From Methanocellaceae archaeon UBA148 (GTDB lineage Archaea > Halobacteriota > UBA148), in the NCBI GenBank assembly GCA_002495885.1, contig DAHG01000041.1:16942-80941 (forward strand): a stretch of DNA of 64,000 nucleotides, read 5' to 3'. The notes beneath the pieces were generated by a model, which was not told where the DNA came from, ran no database searches, and was given only the letters and a program-made list of their open reading frames with translations. The first letter of the stretch is position 1. The number at the start of each line of letters is the position of its first letter. Both the position numbers and the translations under genes were made by a program. Of this stretch, positions 33,880 to 44,996 are shown piece by piece.

Positions 33880-34160
33880 AAGCACCTCCGTTTAAATTAT
33901 TCATTTAGTTCTTGCTAATAAGCTTTATCATCATATTACAAGATTAAAAGGTCTCTTTCGATTAGCCATGAAACCCAAAAAGACCATGATCCTAATATAC
34001 AGACAGATAGCATAGGAAGTACAACTAAAACGATTCAGTAAAAATCATATTTTTTCTTAATTGTTAGTTTGATTTCTCAAATAGCATTTTAAAGAGTTCT
34101 TTATAATCAAATTGTAAGGAATATGACAAAAAAAATGAAATAGAGGTGGCCAGTAAAAAA

Positions 34161-35363
34161 ATGTTGGACAGTGGAGATACGGCGTGGATACTCATCTCGA
34201 CGGCCTTAGTCGTTTTGATGACACCCGGTGTTGGGTTGTTCTATGGTGGGATGGTTCGCAAGAAAAATGTGGTGTCAATGCTTTCCCTTTCTTTTGTAGC
34301 TCTTATACTAATCAGTATTCAGTGGGTTCTCGTAGGATACAGTTTAGCCTTCGGATCAGATATAGCGGGATTTATTGGAGACATGGATTTCCTTGGACTG
34401 CAGAATGTAGGCATGGACTGCGGAAATTTGACGATTCCACACTTAGCATTTATGGCGTTCCAACTCGCTTTTGCTGTAGTAACGCTTGCAATTCTCACCA
34501 GTACAATGGCTGAACGAGTGAGAATGAGTGCATTCATGATCTTTGGTTTACTTTGGACAACGCTCGTTTACGACCCACTTGCTCATTGGGTTTGGGGAGG
34601 TGGATGGCTTGCTCAAATTGGTGCATTAGATTTCGCTGGAGGTACGGTCGTACACATAAGTTCAGGTTTCTCTGCTTTGGCCTTAGCACTTGTCATCGGC
34701 AAAAGACGTGGATTTGGAGAGGGGGCAATGGAACCCCATAACATACCTTTAACACTCCTAGGTGCAGCCTTGCTCTGGTTCGGTTGGTTCGGCTTTAACG
34801 GAGGTAGTGCCTTAGCTGCAAACGGACTCGCAGCCAACGCATTTGTAGTCACAAACACTTCCGCTTCAGCAGGAGCCCTTGGATGGGTAACTGCAAACTG
34901 GATTCGTGGAAAACCAAGCTCATTGGGAATGGTAAGTGGTGCTATTGCAGGACTCGTTGCGATTACACCTGCAGCAGGATTTGTCACCCCAATGTCTGCA
35001 ATAGTGATTGGTTTGATCGCAGGGATCATCTGCTACAAGGCAATGCTTTTCAGAATAAAGATAGGGCTTGACGAAAGCCTTGATGCATGGGCAATACATG
35101 GGGTTGGCGGGCTATGGGGTGCACTAGCTACGGGAATATTTGCAACTGAATTGATAGGAGGATATTCGGGTTTGCTCTATGGAAACGCAGGCCAATTCAT
35201 TGCCCAGATAATCGGTACTGGAGCGGCAATTATCTACGCTTTCGTTCTGACGTTTTTACTCGCTAAAATCGTAGACATAACGATTGGGTTACGGGTTACA
35301 GAAGAGGAAGAATACGTAGGTTTAGATCTCTCACAGCATGGAGAGAGTGCATATAATAGTTAA
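34161..35363 (+). CDS. amt: Ammonium transporter
   Basis: Amt/Mep/Rh channel that conducts NH4+/NH3 into the cell. 400 residues with 11 predicted membrane helices from [28 protein letters not shown] to [14 protein letters not shown]. The pore twin-His region is present ([15 protein letters not shown] and [18 protein letters not shown]). The phenylalanine gate is in the [15 protein letters not shown] segment. Start chosen at ATG 34161, about ten bases after GAGGTGG; the GTG at 34146 is the alternative. The paired glnK follows by 19 bases, so both are expected to respond to nitrogen limitation. Confidence 0.95.
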   Translation: MLDSGDTAWILISTALVVLMTPGVGLFYGGMVRKKNVVSMLSLSFVALILISIQWVLVGYSLAFGSDIAGFIGDMDFLGLQNVGMDCGNLTIPHLAFMAFQLAFAVVTLAILTSTMAERVRMSAFMIFGLLWTTLVYDPLAHWVWGGGWLAQIGALDFAGGTVVHISSGFSALALALVIGKRRGFGEGAMEPHNIPLTLLGAALLWFGWFGFNGGSALAANGLAANAFVVTNTSASAGALGWVTANWIRGKPSSLGMVSGAIAGLVAITPAAGFVTPMSAIVIGLIAGIICYKAMLFRIKIGLDESLDAWAIHGVGGLWGALATGIFATELIGGYSGLLYGNAGQFIAQIIGTGAAIIYAFVLTFLLAKIVDITIGLRVTEEEEYVGLDLSQHGESAYNS

Positions 35364-35370
35364 GATATAG

Positions 35371-35721
<351 letters not shown>

Positions 35722-35760
35722 TTTTTTCCTTTACACTTTTATTTTTATTTTATATATGAC
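35722..35760 (+). terminator. T-rich terminator after glnK
   Basis: ATTTTTTCC followed by two further T tracts directly after the glnK stop; no hairpin. This is the form typical of archaeal termination. Confidence 0.45.
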
Positions 35761-35803
35761 AGGACAATTCCCGACTGGAGGCTAAAATAAAGGGGGGGAG
35801 CTA

Positions 35804-38800
35804 ATGCCCAAATCAGAGAACATCAAGAAAGTGCTGCTAATCGGATCAGGCCCAATCCAAATAGGCCAAGCTGCCGAATTCGATTTCTCTGGCTCTCAAG
35901 CCTGCAGAGCGTTAAGAGAAGAGGGTGTTCAGGTGGTTCTAGTCAATTCTAATCCTGCAACTATCATGACTGATTTCGAGATGGCTGATGTGATCTACAT
36001 CGAGCCATTGATAACCGATGTCGTGGCGAAGATCATCGAAAAAGAGCGGCCCGATGGTATTGTAGCGGGTTTTGGTGGTCAAACAGGGTTAAACATAACT
36101 GCAGAGCTGGCAGAGGCAGGGATTCTATCCAAATATAACGTACAAGTGCTGGGCACACCCTTGGAGGCAATTTACAATGCAGAAGACCGCGAGCGATTCA
36201 AGCAAACAATGGAACGCATAGAAGAGCCTGTTCCGCGCGGATTCACCGTTACATCTATCGAGGAGGCTGAAGCCGCAGCTACCGAACTCGGGTTACCACT
36301 CATTGTCAGACCATCGTACACCCTTGGTGGCACAGGAGGCGGTATAGCGAGGACGATAGAGGAGTTAAGAGAGATCGTTTCCTACGGGCTCCATGTCTCG
36401 AGAATTCATCAGGTTCTGCTCGAAGAGAGCGTGCTGGGCTGGAAGGAGATCGAGTATGAAGTGATGCGCGATGCGAAGGACACCTGCATCACGATTTGTA
36501 ATATGGAGAATGTAGACCCAACGGGAATACATACCGGGGATTCAATCGTGGTCACACCATCCCAGACATTGACTGATGAGGAGCACCAAATGTTGCGATC
36601 CGCTGCAATAAAGATCATACGCGAGTTAAAACTTGAAGGCGGCTGCAACATACAATTCGCATTGAAAGAAGGCTCTTACAGAGTGATAGAGGTCAATCCC
36701 CGTGTTTCAAGGTCATCAGCACTCGCATCAAAGGCAACGGGATATCCCATCGCCAGGGTGGCAGCAAAGATAGCAATCGGACTCCAGCTCGACGAGATAC
36801 GAAATGATGTAACGAGGGGGACGCCTGCTTCCTTCGAGCCAGCCATAGACTACGTAGCGGTAAAGATACCGCGATGGCCATTTGATAAGTTCCCCAGCGC
36901 CGATAGAACTCTGACAACCTCAATGAAGAGTACGGGTGAGGTGATGGCGATCGGACGGACATTAGAAGAGGCGTTGCAAAAAGCGCTACGGTCATTGGAC
37001 ATTGACAAAGGCTTCGACAACTGGTCCGATGACGAGTTGAAGTATCTCTTAAAAACTCCAACTGATGAGCGCATATTTGTTATCTATGAAGCGTTGAAGA
37101 GAGGATTCAGCTTAACTGAAATAGCGGATCTAAGCTGTATCGACCCGTTCTTCATTAGGAAGATCGATAAAATAGTGCGCTTTGAGACGAAGTTACAGAA
37201 AGACCTCGAGAGTAATTTGCGAGAGGCAAAAAGATTAGGCTTCTCTGATGAACGGATCTCACAGCTAACAGGCAAAAACAGAGAAGAGATAGCCGACCTC
37301 AGAAAAGAGAAGAATATCGTTCCTACGTACAAAATAGTCGATACATGTGCGGCAGAATTCGAAGCAAAGACGCCCTATTTCTATTCGACCTACGAGGATG
37401 AGTGTGAATTAAAGCCGTCTGCCAGAAAAAAGGTGCTAATAATCGGAGCAGGACCTATCAGGATCGGGCAGGGGATTGAGTTCGATTATTGTACGGTGCA
37501 TGCCGTAAAAGCGTTGAAAGAGGAGGGGGTTGAGGCCCACATTATAAATAACAATCCAGAAACGGTATCCACCGACTATGACACCTCAGATAAGCTCTTC
37601 TTCGAACCCTTGACACTCGAAGACGTGATGAACGTGATCGAGAAAGAGCACTACGAGGGCGTGATGGTACAATTCGGTGGGCAAACATCAGTTAATTTAG
37701 CAATTCCACTAAAGAAGGAACTGGAACGGACAGGATCAAAAACGGTCATCTTGGGAACTGATCCAGAACGTATCGATGCCGCCGAAGATCGGGAACGGTT
37801 CAGTAAATTACTCCTGCAGTTGAACATCCCACAAGCAGAAAGTGGCTATGCAACCTCCCTAGAGAAAGCGAAGGAGGTCGCATCACGCATAGGCTTCCCC
37901 GTGCTCGTTCGCCCCTCATACGTGTTAGGAGGCAGAGCGATGCAGATCGTGTACGACATTCACGATTTGATAAGATACACACATGAAGCGGTTCGTGTAT
38001 CTAAGGAGAAACCAGTGCTCATCGACAAATTCTTGGAAAAAGCTATCGAAGTCGACATCGATGCGGTCTCTGATGGCGAAGAGGTCCTAATCGGTGCTAT
38101 TATGGAGCATATCGAGGAGGCGGGGGTCCATTCTGGCGATTCCTGCTGTGTCATTCCACCGCAATCCCTATCCAAGGAGGTGATTGATAAAATAAAGGAC
38201 TATGTAAGGAGAATAGCCCTCTCTCTGAAAATAAAAGGGTTATTGAACATTCAGATGGCGATTAAAGGGGACGTGATTTATGTCTTAGAAGCGAATCCGC
38301 GATCTAGCAGGACGATACCATATGTCGCTAAAGCAAAAGGGATACCGCTTGCAAAGATCTCCGCTAAGGTGATGTTGGGGCATCGGTTAAGAGATTTGAA
38401 TTTCATGGAGCGAGAAGTGAAACATGTAGCAGTAAAGGAAGTTGTTTTGCCCTTCTCTAAGCTAAAGGGAGTTGATACCATTCTCGGACCAGAGATGAAG
38501 AGCACAGGCGAGGTGATGGGCATCGATAGGGGATTTGATACGGCCTTTTACAAAGCTGAGCTAGCAGCTGATAACCCACTGCCAATAGATAGCAACAGCA
38601 CGGTGTTCATTTCGGTGTGTGATGAGGATAAAGAGGAGATTGTGGAAGTGGCACGAAAGTTGCAGAAAGTTGGGATCTCCATCGTAGGTACCGATGGCAC
38701 GGTGAATTATCTCAGGCAACGGGGAGTCGAGGCGAGAAAATTGAAGAAGATTCAGGAAGGCTCGCCAAATGTCCTAGAAATGATGCATGCGCAAGCAGTG

Positions 38801-38998
38801 AACCTAGTGATAAATACACTGGCAGGTAAACAATCTTCCAAGGACAGCTATCAAATACGAAGGGGTTGTATCGATTTCGAGATTCCATATCTAACAACGG
38901 TTCAGGCTGCGAAAGCTGCTGCATCGGCAATTGCAAAAATGAACGAGAGCCAAGGGGAAATTGAAGTAAAATCCATAAACGAGTATTTTGCAGGTTGA
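35804..38998 (+). CDS. carB: Carbamoyl-phosphate synthase, large subunit
   Basis: Makes carbamoyl phosphate from bicarbonate, ammonia (from CarA) and two ATP, for pyrimidines and arginine. 1064 residues with the duplicated ATP-grasp plan: N half with [17 protein letters not shown] and [19 protein letters not shown] half with [16 protein letters not shown] and [18 protein letters not shown], then the allosteric MGS-like domain from about residue 930 ([19 protein letters not shown]). Complete length for the family. Overlaps nothing and is followed by carA two bases later, the reverse of the common carA-carB order. Confidence 0.97.
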   Translation: MPKSENIKKVLLIGSGPIQIGQAAEFDFSGSQACRALREEGVQVVLVNSNPATIMTDFEMADVIYIEPLITDVVAKIIEKERPDGIVAGFGGQTGLNITAELAEAGILSKYNVQVLGTPLEAIYNAEDRERFKQTMERIEEPVPRGFTVTSIEEAEAAATELGLPLIVRPSYTLGGTGGGIARTIEELREIVSYGLHVSRIHQVLLEESVLGWKEIEYEVMRDAKDTCITICNMENVDPTGIHTGDSIVVTPSQTLTDEEHQMLRSAAIKIIRELKLEGGCNIQFALKEGSYRVIEVNPRVSRSSALASKATGYPIARVAAKIAIGLQLDEIRNDVTRGTPASFEPAIDYVAVKIPRWPFDKFPSADRTLTTSMKSTGEVMAIGRTLEEALQKALRSLDIDKGFDNWSDDELKYLLKTPTDERIFVIYEALKRGFSLTEIADLSCIDPFFIRKIDKIVRFETKLQKDLESNLREAKRLGFSDERISQLTGKNREEIADLRKEKNIVPTYKIVDTCAAEFEAKTPYFYSTYEDECELKPSARKKVLIIGAGPIRIGQGIEFDYCTVHAVKALKEEGVEAHIINNNPETVSTDYDTSDKLFFEPLTLEDVMNVIEKEHYEGVMVQFGGQTSVNLAIPLKKELERTGSKTVILGTDPERIDAAEDRERFSKLLLQLNIPQAESGYATSLEKAKEVASRIGFPVLVRPSYVLGGRAMQIVYDIHDLIRYTHEAVRVSKEKPVLIDKFLEKAIEVDIDAVSDGEEVLIGAIMEHIEEAGVHSGDSCCVIPPQSLSKEVIDKIKDYVRRIALSLKIKGLLNIQMAIKGDVIYVLEANPRSSRTIPYVAKAKGIPLAKISAKVMLGHRLRDLNFMEREVKHVAVKEVVLPFSKLKGVDTILGPEMKSTGEVMGIDRGFDTAFYKAELAADNPLPIDSNSTVFISVCDEDKEEIVEVARKLQKVGISIVGTDGTVNYLRQRGVEARKLKKIQEGSPNVLEMMHAQAVNLVINTLAGKQSSKDSYQIRRGCIDFEIPYLTTVQAAKAAASAIAKMNESQGEIEVKSINEYFAG

Positions 38999-38999
38999 A

Positions 39000-40082
39000 A
39001 TGAAATCAATTCTTGCTCTGGAGGACGGGTCGTTAGTGGAAGGGGTGGGGTTCGGAGCCGAGGGAACGGCAATAGGCGAACTAGTCTTTGCAACTCCATT
39101 TACGGGCTACGAAGAAGCTATAACTGACCCTTCGTATAAGGGACAAATCTTGATGCTCACCTATCCTCTAGTTGGGAATTACGGAGTAAGTGGGGCCAAA
39201 TTTCAATCCAATGGAATAAAAACAGAGGGTTTTGTAATACGGGAAAAATGTGATTTGCACTCGCATTACAAGAGTAGGCAGAGCTTAGATGCGTTCTTGA
39301 GAGATGAAGGTGCACCGGGAATCAGCGAAGTCGATACGAGGATGCTGACGCGAAAGATACGAGAATACGGCACAATGAAAGCATGCCTATGCAATGGGGA
39401 AGACATAGACAGAGGTAGAGCCTTAGAACTCGCGAAAGCCCAACCAGATATCTCAGAGCTCGACCTGATTGGACAAGTTACTTGTAAACACGCTTACAAA
39501 ATTATGGGGGGAGAAAAATCAAAACGAATTGCAGTACTCGATCTTGGCATTAAGAGAAACATATTGAATAACTTGGAAAAGCGAAATTGGAGCATCTTCG
39601 TGTTCCCATCTAATTCAACAGAATCAGAGATAAGAGCGGTAGAGCCTGATGCGTTGCTACTATCAAATGGACCTGGTGACCCCAAGCAGGGTAGCAATGC
39701 GATAAAAATAGTCAAGGAACTTGTAGGGGAGATTCCAATTTTCGGCATTTGTCTCGGGTTGCAGATAATCGCACTTGCCCTCGGCTGCGATACATACAAA
39801 CTGAAATTCGGGCATCGCGGTGCTAACCAGCCAGTGAAAGACCTCAAAAGTGGGCGGGTGTATATAACCTCACAGAATCATGGATTCGCCGTTGATAAAG
39901 ACTCATTGGAGGGGGACGCAGAACTAACGCAGATAAATGTAAACGATCACACGGTAGAGGGTTTCGAGAATCCCTATCTTGATGTCAAATGTGTGCAATA
40001 TCATCCAGAAGCGAGCCCAGGACCGTGGGACACGGAAAAGTGGTTCTTTGATGAACTCGCTACAAAAATCAACAAACGTTAA
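39000..40082 (+). CDS. carA: Carbamoyl-phosphate synthase, small (glutaminase) subunit
   Basis: Hydrolyses glutamine and channels NH3 to CarB. N-terminal CPSase-small domain (ALEDGSLVEGVGFGAEG...GAPGISEVDTRMLTRKIRE), then a class I glutamine amidotransferase domain with catalytic Cys in FGICLGLQ and His/Glu in VQYHPEASPGPWDT. 360 residues. Start placed at ATG 39000, since the longer frame from TTG 38988 lies inside carB. The downstream 220 bases (40083-40305) contain no gene. Confidence 0.96.
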   Translation: MKSILALEDGSLVEGVGFGAEGTAIGELVFATPFTGYEEAITDPSYKGQILMLTYPLVGNYGVSGAKFQSNGIKTEGFVIREKCDLHSHYKSRQSLDAFLRDEGAPGISEVDTRMLTRKIREYGTMKACLCNGEDIDRGRALELAKAQPDISELDLIGQVTCKHAYKIMGGEKSKRIAVLDLGIKRNILNNLEKRNWSIFVFPSNSTESEIRAVEPDALLLSNGPGDPKQGSNAIKIVKELVGEIPIFGICLGLQIIALALGCDTYKLKFGHRGANQPVKDLKSGRVYITSQNHGFAVDKDSLEGDAELTQINVNDHTVEGFENPYLDVKCVQYHPEASPGPWDTEKWFFDELATKINKR

Positions 40083-40305
40083 CCAAGATAGATGTGATTT
40101 GTATCAATCAATAGGTCCGAAAACTTGCGAAGAGTTTTGGTTTCTGCCCTATAACGGTGAAGGAATCATTGGTGAAGTTAGTGAAGTGAAATGATATCTC
40201 GCTTTAATAGATCGAAAATAAACTGTATTATAGCAAAGAGCCCAATTACTTTAATGAAAACATCTTCAGTTCGGAGGTTATCTGAGAAAGATAAAGAGAA
40301 CAGAA

Positions 40306-40914
40306 ATGATTGCAATAATTGATTACGGAATAGGAAATCTGTTCAGCATTTACAATGGGTTGAAACGCGTGTACGATAAGCCTACGATTGTTTCATCCGA
40401 TAATACGGGGAAGATGGAAGGAGCAGATGGAATTATCGTGCCTGGTGTTGGAGCATTTGACGATTGTGTACGAAATTTCAAACCGTTTTCCGATACATTA
40501 ATTGAGATTGTAGAATCTGGCGTGCCAGTTCTGGGTATATGTATAGGGATGCAACTATTTTTTGACGAGAGTGAAGAGGGTGAAGAGAAAGGACTAGGGC
40601 TGATACCTGGCAAAGTGATTCGGTTACCAAAGACAGTGAGAGTACCACACATGGGCTGGAACAATCTGCATATCCTAAAGCAGTCCAAACTGCTCGACAG
40701 GATTAGCGAGGAGGATTATTTCTATTTCGTGCATTCGTATTATTGCGTACCTCATGATGAAGAGCATATTGTAGCATCAGTAGCATATGGCTCAGATTTA
40801 GCAGCTATTGTGCAAAAAAATAACATCTACGGCGTACAATTTCATCCTGAGAAATCTTCAAAAAGAGGCTTGCACATCTTAGAGAACTTTGCAGAGATTT
40901 GTAGAGGAGGGTAA
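40306..40914 (+). CDS. hisH: Imidazole glycerol phosphate synthase, glutaminase subunit HisH
   Basis: Class I glutamine amidotransferase that delivers NH3 to HisF in histidine synthesis. 202 residues: [21 protein letters not shown] at the N-terminus, oxyanion strand [12 protein letters not shown], catalytic Cys in [23 protein letters not shown], and His-x-Glu in [12 protein letters not shown]. HisF follows directly with one base between them. Other his genes are not in this window. Confidence 0.96.
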   Translation: MIAIIDYGIGNLFSIYNGLKRVYDKPTIVSSDNTGKMEGADGIIVPGVGAFDDCVRNFKPFSDTLIEIVESGVPVLGICIGMQLFFDESEEGEEKGLGLIPGKVIRLPKTVRVPHMGWNNLHILKQSKLLDRISEEDYFYFVHSYYCVPHDEEHIVASVAYGSDLAAIVQKNNIYGVQFHPEKSSKRGLHILENFAEICRGG

Positions 40915-40915
40915 A

Positions 40916-41755
40916 ATGTTAACAAAGCGTATAATTCCCTGCTTGGACTGCGACTTGGGCGTTCCAGAAGGTAGAGTGGTTAAAGGCATAGAGTTCAAAA
41001 GCATTACTTATGCGGGTATTCCATGGGAACTCGCGGCGGAATATGGCGAACAAGGGGCAGATGAACTCGTTTTCCTCGATATAACGGCATCGAATGAACG
41101 ACGTGAGACAATGGCACATGTGATCGAGAGAACGGCGAGTAATGTTTTCATACCACTTACAGTGGGCGGTGGGATTCGCAGCGTGGATGATGCAAAACGA
41201 ATTTTCAATGCAGGTGCAGATAAAATCTCGGTGAACACAGCAGCAATCAAGAATCCAAAACTGGTAAACGAGATTGCAGAAATGTTCGGGAATCAGGCCT
41301 GCGTTGTGGCAATAGATGCTAAAAGGCGCCATCTTCCGAGTGACGAGGAAGCGAAGAAAAGAGCAGATGAGGAGAGAGAGATTATTGACACTAAAGAGGG
41401 GAAATGTTGGTTTGAATGCTCCTTCTACGGCGGCAAGAAGTTCACTGGGGTTGATGCGCTGAAATGGGCGCAAGAGGTAGAGGAAAGAGGTGCAGGGGAA
41501 ATACTGCTCACGAGCATGGACCGTGACGGAACAAAAGACGGATTCGACATAGAGTTGACCAAAGCAGTTTGCGACCGTGTGAACATTCCCGTAATCGCTT
41601 CGGGTGGATGTGGGGGACCCAAGCACATGAAAGAGGTTTTCGAACTCTCAGATGTGTCTGCGGCGCTCGCAGCCTCTATTTTCCATTATAAGGAGTACAC
41701 CATCCGTGAAGTCAAGCAGTATTTGAAGGAAAATGGGATTTCGGTTAGATTGTAA
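40916..41755 (+). CDS. hisF: Imidazole glycerol phosphate synthase, cyclase subunit HisF
   Basis: TIM-barrel synthase forming IGP and AICAR from PRFAR with NH3 from HisH. Catalytic Asp in [19 protein letters not shown] and in [13 protein letters not shown]; phosphate loops VGGGIRS and [10 protein letters not shown]. 279 residues; compared with about 253 it has an extra charged segment around residues 136-160 ([20 protein letters not shown]). Start at ATG 40916 just after GGAGGG; the frame beginning at 40889 overlaps hisH. The active complex is HisH-HisF. Confidence 0.95.
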   Translation: MLTKRIIPCLDCDLGVPEGRVVKGIEFKSITYAGIPWELAAEYGEQGADELVFLDITASNERRETMAHVIERTASNVFIPLTVGGGIRSVDDAKRIFNAGADKISVNTAAIKNPKLVNEIAEMFGNQACVVAIDAKRRHLPSDEEAKKRADEEREIIDTKEGKCWFECSFYGGKKFTGVDALKWAQEVEERGAGEILLTSMDRDGTKDGFDIELTKAVCDRVNIPVIASGGCGGPKHMKEVFELSDVSAALAASIFHYKEYTIREVKQYLKENGISVRL

Positions 41756-41817
41756 AAAAGATGCGCTCAAAATTGAAAGAAATTTAGATTTGGAGAAATG
41801 AGAGAGATGAACACGTT

Positions 41818-42431
41818 CTAAGTTAAATCCATTACATCTAAATTCTTTTTATAATATTTCCTATGCTCTTTACCAAAAATTACAAGAACGCTGGAGTAAT
41901 TATTTTCATTAATAATCTTTTTCGTTGAATCTACAAAGTGGATATCTCTCATTCTTTTTGTTACAAGAACAAAACAGTAGAAGTAGATACTCCCTGCTAC
42001 TAAAAAGCTTAATAAAAAGACTATTAATAAAGCAAATTTTTGATCAAACGATAATATGAATAATAATAGCAGCAGTATAAAAATAATTGGATTATACCAT
42101 TTACGGAATTTTTTTAGTAATGAATCAAAATCCAGATCGATACAATGAAAAGGTATATTTAATTTTTTACACATATCCTCAGCTAAATTAAATTCCGACC
42201 CCATTTTATCTAATACAAATAAGTAAAGATGCAAAAAGAACAGTAGGAAGCGATCAATTAACATTAGGATGCGATCAATAATATTGGCATAAGACGAAAT
42301 TTTTATATCTCGCACTCCCTCTAAAAAAAAACTGCATCAGGTTTATACTCATTAATTATCTTTTCAACCTTAGATTTTGATTTGGGACTACCATGTGTTG
42401 TCCCTACAATATATATTGTTGTTTTGCTCAT
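41818..42431 (-). pseudogene. TraB/GumN-like membrane protein, frameshifted in a T9 run
   Basis: From ATG 42431 the protein begins MSKTTIYIVGTTHGSPKSKS and runs to KPDAVF, a clear TraB/GumN N-terminus (GT-x-H-x-S...VxxxIxxxxPDxVxxEGxR). The frame then fails in a run of nine T (42313-42321). One more T (or two fewer) would join it to the open frame 41818-42315, which continues EGVRDIKISSYANIIDRIL. That part has two membrane segments (NPIIFILLLLLFILSF and ALLIVFLLSFLVAG) and the family C-terminal block RMRDIHFVDSTKKI...VLVIFGKEH. This is either a true pseudogene, a phase-variable switch or a homopolymer error. Confidence 0.72.
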
Positions 42432-42499
42432 AACAATCCTTATTTATTTGCGAATTTTTTTACTCGTTTAAACATCAATTTTGAGATTTAAATGAAGTT

Positions 42500-42644
42500 T
42501 TATTCCATCAAATCATTGAGACCATCTGCTGTATCTTTAATATCTTCTTCTAATGCAACTGGATGGATTGCACGTTTTAGATACACCCTCCTTGTCTTCT
42601 TTCAACTCTTCTACTTCTTTCAAATCTTTTATTTCGTTTAACAT
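42500..42644 (-). pseudogene. Small ORF coupled to guaA, possibly frameshifted
   Basis: ATG 42644 overlaps the guaA stop. The open frame is 35 codons (MLNEIKDLKEVEELKEDKEG, then SKTCNPSS to a stop at 42537). In another frame the same DNA continues plausibly as VYLKRAIHPVALEEDIKDTA and on to NDLME, stop at 42500. The join lies near the AAGGAGGG around 42588. Both halves are protein-like, so a one-base indel is suspected. Function unknown. Confidence 0.35.
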
Positions 42645-44242
42645 GGCTCTATCGTCGCAGGCGGCTTCGATGAGATGGCATATGCCACCCACGTCACGCC
42701 CTTTACCTCATTGGTTATTCGGTTGCTCATGCGCTCCAACACCTCATAGGGTAGCTTCACGAAATCCGCAGTCATCGCATCCTTGGATTCCACCACGCGT
42801 ATGGTCACCATTCTGCCCACCTTTCTGGCATCGCCCAGAATGCCCGTGGCTGTATCATCACCAACAGTAGCAAACGCTTGCCAGACTCGGTCATACCAGC
42901 CGCTAATCATCAACTCCTCTTCGACGATGTGCGACGATTCACGACAAATGCGCAATTTTTCTTCCGTAACTTCGCCCATTATCCGAGCGGCAAGTCCCGG
43001 TCCAGGAAACGGATGCTGTTTGAGTATCTGGGTGGGCATTCCGAGATCTTTTCCCACCTCACGAACTTCATCCTTGTACAAATTCTTGATTGGTTCGATC
43101 AACTTGAAACCCAACCTCTCCGGTAAAGCACCTACATTGTGATGTGATTTTATACGCGACGACCTCTCAGAACCCGCCTTGGCACTCTCTATCCTATCAG
43201 GGTATATCGTGCCTTGCGCGAGGAAATCAACGCTACCAATCCTTTTCGCCTCTTCCTCAAAGACCTTTATGAACAATTCTCCTATTACCATCCGCTTCGC
43301 TTCGGCATCCCTTACGCCTTTTAATGCTGTCAGAAATCGTTCCCTCGCATCAACAACCACCAGTTTAATCTTGAAGCTCTTCTCAAATATCTTGATAACC
43401 CCTTCCTTCTCTCCTTCGCGGAGCAGGCCAGTATCAACGAATATGCAGGTCAGCCGGTTACCGATAGCCTTGTTTACAAGCAATGCAGTTGTAGACGAGT
43501 CGATACCGCCGCTGAGCCCACAGACCACCTTTCCCTTGGCACCAACCTCTGTCCTTATCTCGTTTATTGCGTCTTCAATGAACGAGGCAATTTCCCAATT
43601 ACGCTCGCATTTGCAGATCCCATACAAGAAATTCCAGAGTATCTTGTCCCCCATCTCAGTATGATGCACCTCTGGATGGAATTGAACGCCGTATATCTTG
43701 TCTCTGACCCGAAATGCGGCAACAGGTGAATTAGCAGCGATGCCTATCACATCAGCTCCGTCGAATCGCTCGATCACATCACTGTGAGACATCCACACGG
43801 TGGTCTTTCCTGTTTCACTGACGCCTTCAAACAGACCAGTAGAGGAAAAAGAGAGCGCTGTCTTCCCAAACTCGCCCGTCCCCCCTGTCGTTACCACACC
43901 ACCCAGCATATCCGCAAGGAGCTGTGCACCGTAGCAGATGCCGAGGATCGGTACATCCAAAGCCACGATTTCAGAAGCACAGCGTGGGCTACAAGACTCG
44001 TGTACGCCAAATGGGCTCCCAGAGAGTATAATGCCTTTAATTTTACCCTCCGCTCGCTCTATTCCTCTCCTAAGTTCTTCGATCGGTACATCATACGGTA
44101 AAAGCTCGGTATAGACGCCAAGCTCCCTACATCGCCTAACGATCAGGTGGCTGTACTGCCCCCCAAAATCCAAAACCACTACCTTGTCTTTTTCCCGCTC
44201 AGAAACCACTCCCTGGTCCTCCTTAGTCATCACTTTACCCAT
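42638..44242 (-). CDS. guaA: GMP synthase (glutamine-hydrolysing), fused single chain
   Basis: Converts XMP to GMP. 534 residues, with a class I glutaminase domain (DFGGQYSHLIVRRCRELGVY; Cys in ILGICYGAQLLADMLGG; VQFHPEVHHTEMG) fused to the ATP-pyrophosphatase domain (P-loop GLSGGIDSSTTALL) and the dimerisation domain (HPFPGPGLAARIMGEV, ending SKPPATIEPC). Euryarchaea usually have two separate genes (guaAa, guaAb), so a fused enzyme is notable and suggests bacterial ancestry. It begins directly after the stop of the ribbon-helix-helix gene (TAA then ATG), so the regulator probably sits in its operon. Confidence 0.95.
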   Translation of the reverse strand: MGKVMTKEDQGVVSEREKDKVVVLDFGGQYSHLIVRRCRELGVYTELLPYDVPIEELRRGIERAEGKIKGIILSGSPFGVHESCSPRCASEIVALDVPILGICYGAQLLADMLGGVVTTGGTGEFGKTALSFSSTGLFEGVSETGKTTVWMSHSDVIERFDGADVIGIAANSPVAAFRVRDKIYGVQFHPEVHHTEMGDKILWNFLYGICKCERNWEIASFIEDAINEIRTEVGAKGKVVCGLSGGIDSSTTALLVNKAIGNRLTCIFVDTGLLREGEKEGVIKIFEKSFKIKLVVVDARERFLTALKGVRDAEAKRMVIGELFIKVFEEEAKRIGSVDFLAQGTIYPDRIESAKAGSERSSRIKSHHNVGALPERLGFKLIEPIKNLYKDEVREVGKDLGMPTQILKQHPFPGPGLAARIMGEVTEEKLRICRESSHIVEEELMISGWYDRVWQAFATVGDDTATGILGDARKVGRMVTIRVVESKDAMTADFVKLPYEVLERMSNRITNEVKGVTWVAYAISSKPPATIEPC

Positions 44243-44806
44243 TTACCTGCTCTTTTCGTTGTGCCCATTCAAAACCGTTAACCGCAACTTCGCCAAGTCC
44301 CCCTTTATCTCCACGCTGAACCCCATCCCGCTCAAAATCTCTTGAAGAAGCATCTTGACAAACTTCTTCAGCACATCCGAACCCAATACCAAAGTGAACT
44401 CGCTCTTGGAGTTCTGTGTCACGGTGAAAAAATTGCAGGCCTCAAGGCGTCTCAGAACCTCCTCAACATGGAAATATTTGTGCTTGAATTGATCTGCATG
44501 CGCCTCGCAGATCGCCTTATTCAACTCCCAGAACTTCTCCTGCTCGGGGTGAGTTTCGATGAACTTCAGAAAGAGCAGCCAGTGATCGATATCCACGATG
44601 ACGTGCTCGCCAAACTCAAGCATCTCAGCATGAGTATAAACCTTCCGACCTTCAATGGATTCAAAGAGCGCCCTATGCTTGCTATAAAATCTCAATGCCT
44701 CTCGGATGAGTTCACTCTGGGACACGCCTAATTCGTCCCTCATTGTTTTGAACAGCTTGAAGACGTCTTCATCCATTGCTACCGTGATTCGTTCTGGTGC
44801 TTTCAT
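44243..44806 (-). CDS. Ribbon-helix-helix (CopG/NikR-like) transcriptional regulator
   Basis: 187 residues. The N-terminal 45 residues are a ribbon-helix-helix domain: strand RITVAMDEDVFKLF, then ELGVSQSELIREALRFYSKH. The remaining 140 residues form an unrecognised helical/mixed domain with several His and Cys (FGEHVIVDIDHWLLFLKFIETH, EAHADQFKHKYFHVEEVLRRLEACNFF) that could be a ligand or metal sensor. Abuts guaA in one probable transcript, so control of guaA or autoregulation is a reasonable guess. The divergent glnA promoter lies in the same 170-base gap and could be another target. Confidence 0.78.
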   Translation of the reverse strand: MKAPERITVAMDEDVFKLFKTMRDELGVSQSELIREALRFYSKHRALFESIEGRKVYTHAEMLEFGEHVIVDIDHWLLFLKFIETHPEQEKFWELNKAICEAHADQFKHKYFHVEEVLRRLEACNFFTVTQNSKSEFTLVLGSDVLKKFVKMLLQEILSGMGFSVEIKGDLAKLRLTVLNGHNEKSR

Positions 44807-44996
44807 TTTATTACCATCAGTATAATCAGATTAGCTCTACCTCTAAATAAATATTAATCCTTCAATCAATTAGTAATCAACATTTATTTATTGTATTTAA
44901 TCGATTGTATACCTATTCATAATTTTTGTGTTTTTTTCTTAAATAGAATAAGGATGTTATATCTTAAATTATGAAGTAGTGGTGGTGGAACATCAG

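Noticed and set aside
40083..40305. Continuation of an alternative frame past carA (DRCDLYQSIGPKTCEEFWF)
   Set aside because: Only about 35 codons beyond carA, no start or ribosome-binding site, and no homologue recognised.
40919..41626. 235-codon reverse frame opposite hisF
   Set aside because: hisF is certain by motif; the reverse frame has no start context or domain.
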